A DNA stretch of 64,000 bases from Nitrobacter winogradskyi Nb-255 (GTDB lineage: Bacteria; Pseudomonadota; Alphaproteobacteria; Rhizobiales; Xanthobacteraceae), in assembly GCF_000012725.1 (NCBI RefSeq), contig NC_007406.1, positions 3,338,094 to 3,402,093 of the forward strand, given 5' to 3'. The position numbers and the translations under genes were made by a program. Each line of letters opens with the position of its first letter. Within the stretch, counting starts at the first letter, position 1. The notes beneath the pieces were generated by a model that saw nothing but the letters and a program-made list of their open reading frames with translations, was not told the origin of the DNA and made no database searches. Positions 37,478 through 45,219 of this stretch are shown here, one piece after another.

Positions 37478-38171
37478 GGGTACTTTTCAAGCTGAGCTTG
37501 TTAAGCAGCCCCGAGTCGCGACCTCGCGGTCGCTACCGCTGACACCGCTTAACCCTGGTCCGGTACCGAAGGACTGGCAGGTTAAGACGATCGCCCGAGA
37601 ATGGAAACTTCGCTGTTTGGGCGAGATCACTCGCGAACTGACGTGGCGCCACAACGACAGAAATTTTGGCCGCGAATTGGTGATGGGCGTCACCAACTCG
37701 CGCGGGATCGTGCCGATGCAGACCATCGGCAGCGATCTGACCAGATACAAGATTCTGCTACCCCGCGCCTTTGCCTACAACCCGATGCGCATCAAGGTCG
37801 GCTCCATAGCCAGGCTGCGATTGCCTTCCGAAGTGCTGGTCAGCCCCGACTATGTTCTGTTCGAATGCGTTCCCGGCAAGCTCGACCCGGACTTCCTCAA
37901 TCACCTGCGCCAGAGCCATTTCTGGGATCACTACATCAACGCAGGTGGATCCGGCAGCGTGCGTATGCGAGCCTATTATGATGACCTCGCCGCGCTGCGT
38001 CTGAAACTTCCAGGATTTGCCGAGCAGCACAGAATCTCGGCGATGCTGAATACGGCCCAAGGCGAGATCGCGCTTGTCGCCACCGAAATCGAAACTCTCA
38101 CCCGCCAGACGCGCGGCCTCATGCAGAAGTTGCCGACCGGCGAACGGCGCGTGAAGGTGGGGGCCAACTAA
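37470..38171 (+). CDS. hsdS: HsdS-like specificity subunit, half length
   Basis: About 233 residues, half of a normal HsdS (about 400). It shows one target-recognition domain (LVMGVTNSRGIVPMQTIGSD, LPRAFAYNPMRIKVGSIARL) and one conserved helix at the C-terminus (RISAMLNTAQGEIALVATEI, then ETLTRQTRGLMQKLPTGERR). Half-length subunits can work as dimers, but it may also be shortened. The GTG at 37461 would add three residues; the ATG at 37470 is preferred. It overlaps rhuM by eight bases. The missing HsdM means DNA binding only, unless another HsdM helps. Confidence 0.8.
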   Translation: MLKGTFQAELVKQPRVATSRSLPLTPLNPGPVPKDWQVKTIAREWKLRCLGEITRELTWRHNDRNFGRELVMGVTNSRGIVPMQTIGSDLTRYKILLPRAFAYNPMRIKVGSIARLRLPSEVLVSPDYVLFECVPGKLDPDFLNHLRQSHFWDHYINAGGSGSVRMRAYYDDLAALRLKLPGFAEQHRISAMLNTAQGEIALVATEIETLTRQTRGLMQKLPTGERRVKVGAN

Positions 38172-39622
38172 TGGCACTCGGTTTCCGGCAGCACGACCCA
38201 GAGCGTGACGGCACCCTCGAGGTCGAGGAGTATCACCCTAATTTTGTCGGGGTCTACTTCGTACCCCCGAAGGGCAGCTTGCTTGCGGCTGGGCTCGATC
38301 CGACGCAAGCGAAGAGCTACCGGACCAAGCTGCTGGACATCCATGGCCAGTACAAATTTCTGACGATCCATCCGATCAGCACGTTCGGCGGCAAGTCCGA
38401 TTTCCTGAAGCCGAAATATGGCCAGATCGAGCGGATCACGCTCGATGGCACGGACATCATCTTTCGCGGTGGCGACGATGGCGGCGTGCCAACGACGCCT
38501 GAAGGCGTGCTTGAACTCCTAGAAGAACTCCCCTCCGCCTTCACCAAGGATTACGCCTACGGGCTCGGACTCGCAAAATCATATCGCTTCATCATCGATG
38601 CGGTGGAATCGCTGTCGGATAGCACCGAGATCGCCATCACAGACGATCACGCCACTGGTCCCGACCCGGACGGCAATCGGATTTTCTATATTTCCCGCAG
38701 AGACTTCGAGCAGGCGCGGCGCTGCATCAACAGTATCGATAGCCTCGCTCAATCGGCCGCCCGTTCGGTTAAGGAGACAGCCACCTACAATATCCTGGCA
38801 GAACGGCTCGGCGTGCCGACGCTGGATCCGAAAGCAGGCAGGCACCCCTATCGAAAGCTCTTCACGGCCGTGGCGCAGGGCAAGGAGGAGCTCTCCGAAG
38901 AGGATCAAAACGCTGTCATCGGCGCCCTCAGCAACCATGCCGCCAGCATTGCTGAAGTCCAGCCGGAAAAACTCGTAAAGCTGCGCGGCGACATCGAACT
39001 TGTGACGCTCGAAGCGCTGACCAAGCGATATGAGGAGATGCTCGGTGAGAAGCTTGTCGAGGGCCGCTGGCAGGTGTTCTTCAACGAGAATCCATTCATC
39101 TTAAACATGGCTTTCGGCTATCCCGTCATTAAGGTTCGGGACCAGGCGTCGGTTGGCGGTCGAAAGCTGTCAGGCAACGGGGAGAAGATTACCGATTTTC
39201 TAGTCAAGAACAGCCTGACCAACAACACGGCGATCTTTGAAATCAAGACACCGCAGACCGCGATCCTCAACAAGACGCCGTTTCGCGATGGTGTTTTCAC
39301 GCCGTCGGCCGATCTGTCGGGTTCGATCAATCAGGCGCTCGATCAGAAATATCAGTTTCAAAAGCAGATTGCCCAGATCAAGGACAACACGCGGCTCTAC
39401 GACATTGAGTCCTACGCCGTGCACTGCTGCCTCGTCATCGGAAAAACACCTGACGGCGATGACCAGAATAAATCCTTCGAACTTTTCCGGCGCAATTCCA
39501 AGGACGTCGAGATCGTGACCTTCGATGAGCTTCTGGAAAAACTCAAGCAACTGAGCGTCTTCCTGCGAGTTGGCGACGAACCTGCCAAAAGCCAAGAATC
39601 GAAAGGCAATGCCAATGGCTAA
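38171..39622 (+). CDS. sduA: Shedu-type nuclease (DUF4263)
   Basis: A 483-residue protein whose C-terminal half is the DUF4263 domain of the Shedu anti-phage system, a PD-(D/E)XK nuclease. The key region is about residues 335-365, with EKITDFLVKN and TAIFEIKTPQTAIL (D...E-x-K), then SADLSGSINQALDQKYQFQK. A conserved NPFILNMAFGYPVIKVRD lies before it, after W..FF.EN. The N-terminal part (about 290 residues) is a sensor or regulatory domain of unknown fold. It starts one base inside the hsdS stop (TAATG) and its stop overlaps the HAD gene, so it was translated within the operon. Confidence 0.88.
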   Translation: MALGFRQHDPERDGTLEVEEYHPNFVGVYFVPPKGSLLAAGLDPTQAKSYRTKLLDIHGQYKFLTIHPISTFGGKSDFLKPKYGQIERITLDGTDIIFRGGDDGGVPTTPEGVLELLEELPSAFTKDYAYGLGLAKSYRFIIDAVESLSDSTEIAITDDHATGPDPDGNRIFYISRRDFEQARRCINSIDSLAQSAARSVKETATYNILAERLGVPTLDPKAGRHPYRKLFTAVAQGKEELSEEDQNAVIGALSNHAASIAEVQPEKLVKLRGDIELVTLEALTKRYEEMLGEKLVEGRWQVFFNENPFILNMAFGYPVIKVRDQASVGGRKLSGNGEKITDFLVKNSLTNNTAIFEIKTPQTAILNKTPFRDGVFTPSADLSGSINQALDQKYQFQKQIAQIKDNTRLYDIESYAVHCCLVIGKTPDGDDQNKSFELFRRNSKDVEIVTFDELLEKLKQLSVFLRVGDEPAKSQESKGNANG

Positions 39623-40463
39623 AAAACACATTGAAATGGCCATCGCTTACGACTTCGACGGCACGTTGGCGGACGGCAACATGCAAGAGCATCAGTTCCT
39701 GCCCGACATTGGCATGAAGCCCGCGGCCTTCTGGGCCGAGGTGAAGCGCCTGACCAAGGAGCATCAGGCCGATGAGGTGCTCGTCTACATGAACCTGATG
39801 CTGCGCAAGGCTGCCGCCGCCAACGTGCCGGTGCGGCGGGACGATTTTAAGGCGCGGGGCAAGGCTATCCAGCTGTTCGAGGGTGTCGAGGACTGGTTCG
39901 ACCGCATCACTGGCTATGGCAAGGCGCAGGGTGTCCGCGTGGAGCACTACCTCGTCTCGTCGGGAAATGCGGAGATCTTCGCCGGTACGCCAATCGTCTC
40001 CAAGTTCGCCCAGGTCTATGCATCGAAGTTCATGTTCGACCAGAACGGCGTTGCCGCCTGGCCGGCGCTGGCCGTCAATTACACGACCAAGACGCAGTAT
40101 CTGTTCCGTATCAACAAGGGTGCGTTCGACCTGAGCGACAACAGCAAGGTCAACCAGTTCGTCGAGAAGCGTGACAGGCCCGTTCCGTTCGAGAACATCG
40201 TGTTCATCGGCGATGGCTCGACCGACATCCCATGCTTTCGCCTGGTCAAGGAACAGGGCGGGCTTTCCGTGGCCGTATTCAAGCCCCACACCAAGGGCGC
40301 GCGCGGCAAGGCAGACAGCTACATCAAGGATGACAGGGTCCACTGCGTTGCGCCTGCCATTTACACAGACGGCAGCGAGCTTGATCGCATCATCAAGGCC
40401 AACATCGCCGCCGTCGCAGCGCGGTCGGCGCTCTCGGGGCTGTTTTCGGAGGGGACGCAATGA
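39615..40463 (+). CDS. HAD-family hydrolase in the defence operon
   Basis: A 282-residue haloacid-dehalogenase-fold phosphatase. Motif I is IAYDFDGTLADG (both aspartates present), motif II is YLVSSGNAEIF, and motif IV is FIGDGSTDIPCF. The lysine of motif III may lie in NSKVNQFVEK or the nearby basic region. The substrate is not known; a nucleotide or nucleic-acid end phosphate would fit the context, but that is inference. It overlaps sduA by eight bases and the remaining hsdR start by four (ATGA), so it lies fully inside the operon. Confidence 0.85.
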   Translation: MAKKHIEMAIAYDFDGTLADGNMQEHQFLPDIGMKPAAFWAEVKRLTKEHQADEVLVYMNLMLRKAAAANVPVRRDDFKARGKAIQLFEGVEDWFDRITGYGKAQGVRVEHYLVSSGNAEIFAGTPIVSKFAQVYASKFMFDQNGVAAWPALAVNYTTKTQYLFRINKGAFDLSDNSKVNQFVEKRDRPVPFENIVFIGDGSTDIPCFRLVKEQGGLSVAVFKPHTKGARGKADSYIKDDRVHCVAPAIYTDGSELDRIIKANIAAVAARSALSGLFSEGTQ

Positions 40464-40511
40464 CCTTCGACGCCGCCGAAAAGCATCAGTCCCAGATGCC
40501 TGCCCTGCAAG
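40460..40511 (+). pseudogene. hsdR: HsdR (type I restriction subunit) first codons
   Basis: The reading MTFDAAEKHQSQMPALQ is the usual start of HsdR proteins (EKHQSQ.PALQ). After 17 codons the sequence changes to transposase remnant. The motor and nuclease domains are absent. It completes the picture of a type I operon in which both catalytic ends are lost. Confidence 0.65.
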
Positions 40512-40696
40512 TCGAAGTTGCGGCTTGACGCCGAGAACGCGGCGCTTCGACATCAGTTGATTGTTTTGCGGCGCAAGCTGCGTGGCCGTGTTCGACTCGC
40601 AAACAGCAATCGCTGGTTCTGTGTCCAGCTGTATCGCTGGCTCCCGTCTATCCTTCAGGTTTTTGCAATCATCCGCCCTGAGACGCTCATTCGCAG
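40512..40696 (+). mobile_element. Integrase-type transposase N-terminal remnant
   Basis: About 60 codons are open: LRLDAENAALRHQLIVLRRK, then RLANSNRWFCVQLYRWLPSI and ending IIRPETLIR. This is the N-terminal part of an integrase-core transposase common in this family. The DDE core is missing. Its arrival or a later deletion removed hsdR. Confidence 0.6.
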
Positions 40697-41047
40697 GCAC
40701 CCGTGCTTGCCCAAGTCATGCATTCCAGCACCTTGCGGCGGCTGACACCGGTGTGCTGCGAGATACGCTTGCGCACCTAGGGGACGCCATAGCGGCCTGA
40801 GTGGCGGCGCTGATCCGAGCGCGGAGCTCAGGGGCGTTTCGGACTAGAGCTCGAAACTCAATTAAGCTTGCCATTGATGTAACATCCAGCAGCATCTCCG
40901 AGTCTCGCAAGTCCCGTACATTCCTACAAAGCCTTAAGACGCGGGCGACCAAAGCAGGGTTAGCACGTACCTTCCTTTTATAGGCGGCACTCGAAGTTGG
41001 AATTTCCACCGAAGGACTGGCGCGACACGAACTCTTGGTGTATTCAT
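40697..41047. other. Stretch with no supported gene
   Basis: About 350 bases between the transposase remnant and the arsenic operon. Open minus-strand frames (for example 40716-41009) have no recognised motif. It holds the ars promoter at its right end. Confidence 0.45.
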
Positions 41048-41077
41048 TATCTCAACAATTATTGAGGTGTTGAGATA
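41048..41077. promoter_or_regulatory. Probable ArsR operator
   Basis: A perfect 10-base dyad, TATCTCAACA (41048-41057) and TGTTGAGATA (41068-41077), with a 10-base spacer, ends three bases before the arsR ATG. Its position fits repression by ArsR at its own promoter. Confidence 0.6.
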
Positions 41078-41080
41078 ACG

Positions 41081-41443
41081 ATGTACGAAAAGCAGGCCCT
41101 CGACGCCTTCGCCGCGCTTTCGCAGGAAACGAGGCTCCGCATCGTCCGTCTTCTGGTGAAAGCCGGTCCCGAAGGGATGTCCGCTGGCGCCATCGGAGAG
41201 GCGATGGACAGCGCGTCCTCCTCCCGCATGTCCTTCCACCTGAGTCATCTTGAACACGCCGGGCTTGTCGAATCTCGGCGCGAAGGGCGGTCGATCATCT
41301 ACAGCGCGGCCTTAGTGACGCTCTCCAGCCTCGTCGAATTCCTCATGCGTGACTGCTGCCAGGGCCATCCCGAGGTGTGCAATCCGGCCGTCGCCGCGCT
41401 GTCCGCTTGTTGCGAACCTAAGAAACGCGGTCCCCATGTCTGA
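41081..41443 (+). CDS. arsR: ArsR-family arsenite-responsive repressor
   Basis: A 120-residue winged-helix repressor: LDAFAALSQETRLRIVRLLV at the start, and DNA-binding helix SSSRMSFHLSHLEHAGLVES. Cysteines at the C-terminus (MRDCCQGHPEVCNP and LSACCEPKK) could bind As(III). This places the inducer site at the C-terminal end, unlike the classical site in the DNA-binding helix. It is the first gene of the operon and overlaps arsC by eight bases. Confidence 0.92.
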   Translation: MYEKQALDAFAALSQETRLRIVRLLVKAGPEGMSAGAIGEAMDSASSSRMSFHLSHLEHAGLVESRREGRSIIYSAALVTLSSLVEFLMRDCCQGHPEVCNPAVAALSACCEPKKRGPHV

Positions 41444-41978
41444 TCCAGATCAACCAAACCGCATCTTCAATGTCCTTTTCCTTTGCACTGGAAATTCGGC
41501 CCGCTCGATCCTCGCCGAGAGCATTGCGGCCAAGGATGGCGCTGGCCGCTTTCGTTCCTTTTCCGCTGGCAGCCAGCCTAAGGGCGAGGTCAATCCTTTC
41601 GCTCTGAAGGTGCTGAAGAACTTCGACTATCCCGCCGATGGCTTCCGCTCGAAGAGTTGGGAGGAATTCGCTGGGCCGGATGCTCCGGTCATGGATTTCG
41701 TGTTCACCGTTTGCGACAACGCCGCAGGCGAAACCTGCCCGGTCTGGCCGGGTCAACCGATTACGGCGCATTGGGGCATCGAAGATCCCGCTGCGGTGGA
41801 AGGCTCCGACTTCCAGAAGGAAGCCGCGTTCGTCGCCGCCCTTCGCTATCTGAAGAACCGCTTCTCCATCTTTGCCGCACTGCCCGTCGCTAGCCTCGAC
41901 AGAGCATCCCTGCGGGCCAAGCTCGTGGAAATCGGACAATCGGACGGCGCGTCCTCGTCTCGCAACAGCGCGGCGTGA
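41436..41978 (+). CDS. arsC: Arsenate reductase, low-molecular-weight phosphatase type
   Basis: A 180-residue reductase that converts arsenate to arsenite with thioredoxin-type reductants. The CX5R loop is in FNVLFLCTGNSARSILAE. The further DFVFTVCDNAAGETCPVWPG motif contributes the two resolving cysteines. It follows arsR with an eight-base overlap. The start MSDPDQPNR at 41436 is preferred over a frame to 41349. Confidence 0.9.
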   Translation: MSDPDQPNRIFNVLFLCTGNSARSILAESIAAKDGAGRFRSFSAGSQPKGEVNPFALKVLKNFDYPADGFRSKSWEEFAGPDAPVMDFVFTVCDNAAGETCPVWPGQPITAHWGIEDPAAVEGSDFQKEAAFVAALRYLKNRFSIFAALPVASLDRASLRAKLVEIGQSDGASSSRNSAA

Positions 41979-41987
41979 GGAAAGATC

Positions 41988-42413
41988 ATGGACGTCATCA
42001 TCTATCACAACCCCGACTGCGGCACGTCGCGGAATACGCTGGCGTTGATCCGTAATGCCGGCATCGAGCCGCACATCATCGAATATCTGAAGACGCCGCC
42101 GTTGCGCGTGCTGCTGGCGCAACTCATTGCGCGCATGGGCATCTCCGCGCGGGCGCTTTTACGCGACAAGGGCATACCTTACACGGAGCTTGGCCTTGCC
42201 GATCCGAAACTGACCGACGACCAGATTCTCGACGCCATGATGGCGCATCCGATTCTTATTAACCGGCCGATCGTCGTCAGTCCCAAAGGCGTGAAGCTCT
42301 GCCGGCCGTCCGAAGACGTGCTCGATCTGCTGCCGCCGCAGCAAGGCGAACTCACGAAGGAAGACGGTGAGCGCGTTATCGACGAACAAGGCCGCCGCAT
42401 CGCGACGGCGTGA
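41988..42413 (+). CDS. arsC: Arsenate reductase, glutaredoxin type
   Basis: A 141-residue ArsC of the Spx/ArsC fold, with the active-site cysteine in IIYHNPDCGTSRNTLALI. The conserved arginine cluster and LINRPIVVSPKGVKLCRPSE are also present. It uses glutaredoxin, so the operon carries two unrelated arsenate reductases. It starts nine bases after the first arsC. Confidence 0.92.
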   Translation: MDVIIYHNPDCGTSRNTLALIRNAGIEPHIIEYLKTPPLRVLLAQLIARMGISARALLRDKGIPYTELGLADPKLTDDQILDAMMAHPILINRPIVVSPKGVKLCRPSEDVLDLLPPQQGELTKEDGERVIDEQGRRIATA

Positions 42414-42422
42414 GGAAAAATC

Positions 42423-43478
42423 ATGTCTACATTCGAACGCTATCTCACCTTCTGGGTCGCGCTTTGCATCGTCGTCGGCATCGCGTTCGGCCATGTGATG
42501 CCAGGCGTGTTTCAGGCGATCGGCGCGGCGGAAATCGCCAAGGTCAACCTGCCGGTGGCCGTACTGATCTGGCTCATGGTCATTCCGATGCTGCTCAAGA
42601 TCGACTTCGCCGCGCTCGGCGAGGTCGGCCGTCACTGGCGTGGCATCGGCGTGACGCTGTTCGTCAACTGGGCGGTGAAGCCTTTCTCCATGGCTTTGCT
42701 CGGCTGGCTCTTCATCGGCTGGTTGTTCCGGTCACTGCTGCCCGCCGACCAGATCGACAGCTATATTGCCGGCCTCATCATTCTTGCCGCAGCCCCCTGC
42801 ACGGCGATGGTATTCGTCTGGTCGAACCTGACGAAGGGTGAACCGCATTTCACGCTGAGCCAGGTCGCGCTCAACGACGCGATCATGGTGGTGGCCTTCG
42901 CGCCTATAGTGGGGCTCTTGCTCGGTCTGTCCGCGATCACGGTGCCATGGGGCACGCTGATACTGTCGGTGGCGCTCTACATCGTCATCCCGGTGATTGT
43001 CGCGCAAATCATCCGACGGCGTCTACTGTCGAGCGGCGGGCAGGCTGCGCTCGACAGGCTGCTCGCGAAGCTCGGGCCGGTCTCACTGGTATCGCTGCTG
43101 GCGACGCTGGTGCTGTTGTTCGGTTTCCAGGGCGAGCAAATCATGGCGCAGCCGATGGTGATCGCGCTGCTCGCCGTGCCGATCCTGATCCAGGTCTATT
43201 TCAATTCCGGGCTCGCCTATTTGCTCAATCGAATCTCGGGGGAGCAACATTGTGTCGCCGGGCCGTCGGCCCTGATTGGCGCGTCCAACTTCTTCGAGCT
43301 GGCCGTTGCGGCCGCCATCAGCCTGTTCGGTTTTCACTCCGGCGCGGCGCTCGCGACCGTTGTCGGTGTGCTGATCGAAGTGCCGGTCATGCTCTCCGTC
43401 GTGTGGATCGTGAACCGCTCCAAAGGTTGGTACGAGCGCGACGGTAAGGCGGCGGCGGTTGTGGAGGCAAACCGTTGA
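42423..43478 (+). CDS. acr3: Arsenite efflux permease Acr3
   Basis: A 351-residue Acr3-family permease with about ten membrane helices. The conserved cysteine is in [20 protein letters not shown], and the helix containing [16 protein letters not shown] carries typical polar residues. It expels As(III) using the proton gradient. It lies nine bases after arsC and its stop overlaps the arsH start (TGATG). Confidence 0.94.
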   Translation: MSTFERYLTFWVALCIVVGIAFGHVMPGVFQAIGAAEIAKVNLPVAVLIWLMVIPMLLKIDFAALGEVGRHWRGIGVTLFVNWAVKPFSMALLGWLFIGWLFRSLLPADQIDSYIAGLIILAAAPCTAMVFVWSNLTKGEPHFTLSQVALNDAIMVVAFAPIVGLLLGLSAITVPWGTLILSVALYIVIPVIVAQIIRRRLLSSGGQAALDRLLAKLGPVSLVSLLATLVLLFGFQGEQIMAQPMVIALLAVPILIQVYFNSGLAYLLNRISGEQHCVAGPSALIGASNFFELAVAAAISLFGFHSGAALATVVGVLIEVPVMLSVVWIVNRSKGWYERDGKAAAVVEANR

Positions 43479-44194
43479 TGTTGCCAAACCTCCCTAATGT
43501 GGATGCCGATTGCATCGCTGTGCCGCGCATTGATCGACTGCGGGCAACACCCTCGACCCATCCGCCCCGTATTCTGTTGCTCTATGGTTCGCTTCGCGAG
43601 CGGTCATACAGTCGTTTCCTGACCCAGGAAGCCGAACGCCTGCTGAAGCACTTCGGCGCGGAAACCCGCATCTTCGACCCGCATGGCTTGCCGTTGCCCG
43701 ATGGAGCGGCAATCGATCACCCGAAGGTGCGTGAACTGCGGAAACTCTCGCTCTGGTCGGAAGGCCAGGTCTGGACCAGCCCGGAGCGGCACGGCGCCAT
43801 GAGCGCGGTGATGAAGGCACAGATCGATTGGATTCCCCTGTCGGTCGGCGCCGTCCGGCCGACGCAAGGCCGAACGCTTGCCGTCATGCAGGTATCGGGC
43901 GGCTCGCAGAGCTTCAACGCCGTCAACCAGATGCGCGTGCTTGGCCGTTGGATGCGGATGGTGACGATCCCCAACCAGTCATCCGTTGCCAAGGCCTATC
44001 AGGAGTTTGATGAAGCTGGGCGGATGAAGCCATGCTCCTACTATGATCGGGTCGTCGATGTGATGGAAGAACTGGTCAAGTTCACGCTGCTGACGCGCGA
44101 TGTCTCGGCTTACCTCACCGACCGATATTCCGAGCGCAAGGAAAGTGGGGAAGCTCTGATGCGGCGGGTGAACCTGTCGGCGGCGTCCTCTTGA
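43478..44194 (+). CDS. arsH: ArsH organoarsenical oxidase
   Basis: A 238-residue NADPH-dependent FMN protein that oxidises trivalent organoarsenicals. The FMN-binding loop is [20 protein letters not shown], and the second motif is [20 protein letters not shown]. The C-terminal arm includes [18 protein letters not shown]. It is the last gene of the ars operon. Confidence 0.93.
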   Translation: MLPNLPNVDADCIAVPRIDRLRATPSTHPPRILLLYGSLRERSYSRFLTQEAERLLKHFGAETRIFDPHGLPLPDGAAIDHPKVRELRKLSLWSEGQVWTSPERHGAMSAVMKAQIDWIPLSVGAVRPTQGRTLAVMQVSGGSQSFNAVNQMRVLGRWMRMVTIPNQSSVAKAYQEFDEAGRMKPCSYYDRVVDVMEELVKFTLLTRDVSAYLTDRYSERKESGEALMRRVNLSAASS

Positions 44195-44322
44195 GATTGA
44201 ATGCAACGACTTGAAATGAGCCAAAAAGCCATCCGACACGCGATCTGTCGTTCCGCGACTCTTCACGAAAGGGTCATTTTCCCCGTCTTCCCAGAACGCG
44301 AAGCCTGTGCCATTTTCCGATC

Positions 44323-44679
44323 ATGAGGGTAGGCATCTGGCTCCGCAGGTTGCTCCCGATCCTTGCGATCGTGGGGCTTATTGCTGGACCGTTCACCGGA
44401 TCGGTGAGCGGAGCCGTGGTGGCGGCCGCCTCTGATATCTCCATGGCGTCGATGCCGGACGATATGCCCTGCTGCCCGCATGAGAAACCGGCCGTCCCGG
44501 ATTGCCAGAAGTCCTGCCCGTTGATGGCGATCTGTATGGCCAAGTGCTTCTCGGTCACGCCGACGCTTTCGAGTCTTGCCTTCATTTTTTGGGATCAAAG
44601 CGATTCTCTTTCTCTAGGCAACGACGTCGTGCGCGATGCGCTCGCGGTAGAACCTCCAGCTCGACCTCCGAGAACCTAG
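44323..44679 (+). CDS. Cysteine-rich secreted protein beside copper efflux genes
   Basis: A 118-residue protein with a signal peptide (WLRRLLPILAIVGLIAGPF) and a Cys-Met-rich region (MPDDMPCCPHEKPAVPDCQK, then CPLMAICMAKC). Seven cysteines could hold a metal. No known domain. It often appears near Cus-type genes in this group; its place just upstream of the efflux set supports a metal role, which is inference. Confidence 0.65.
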   Translation: MRVGIWLRRLLPILAIVGLIAGPFTGSVSGAVVAAASDISMASMPDDMPCCPHEKPAVPDCQKSCPLMAICMAKCFSVTPTLSSLAFIFWDQSDSLSLGNDVVRDALAVEPPARPPRT

Positions 44680-44811
44680 AACATCGCCGGCGCTTCGGTG
44701 CCGGTTCGCGCCGCCCCAGCGTGTGCTCGGGCGGTCGAGAGCGCGTGGCCGTAGGCCGCGCAACGCCGGGCCATGCGCACGGTGCTCCGATGAAACTAGG
44801 AACTTCAAACT

Positions 44812-45219
44812 ATGATAACTGCTCTTACGAAGCGCGCCGTTGCGGCGGTGCTTGCGGCCGCGCTTTCCGTGACGGCCTTCTCGGCAGCGAAAGCCGACAT
44901 CACGGACTATGCGTTTCGACTCGTTCAAACTGAGATCAAGCACGGTAACGGCGCCATCGTCGCTGTCCGGCTCATCGACAAGCGATCCGGCAAAGCAGTT
45001 CCGGACGCGGTCATCTTCGCGACCCGGATCGACATGGCGCCCGACGGTATGGAGTCGATGGCGGCGCCGATCGAGGCTCTGCCATCGACCGAGCCGGGCG
45101 TCTATCGCTTCAAGACCAACCTGACGATGGCTGGTGGCTGGCGGCTTTCGCTCGGCGCCAAGATCCAGGGTGAAACCGGAACGCTCGAGAACAAACTGGT
45201 CCTGAAAGCGACACCATGA
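44812..45219 (+). CDS. FixH/YtkA-like secreted protein
   Basis: A 135-residue secreted protein with a signal peptide (AVLAAALSVTAFSAAKA). The beta-sandwich domain shows HGNGAIVAVRLIDKRSGKAV, GMESMAAPIEALPST and GVYRFKTNLTMAGGWRLSL. This YtkA/FixH fold is found with Cus-type adaptors. The ending overlaps the adaptor gene by four bases, so the two proteins likely act together in periplasmic copper handling. Confidence 0.8.
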   Translation: MITALTKRAVAAVLAAALSVTAFSAAKADITDYAFRLVQTEIKHGNGAIVAVRLIDKRSGKAVPDAVIFATRIDMAPDGMESMAAPIEALPSTEPGVYRFKTNLTMAGGWRLSLGAKIQGETGTLENKLVLKATP

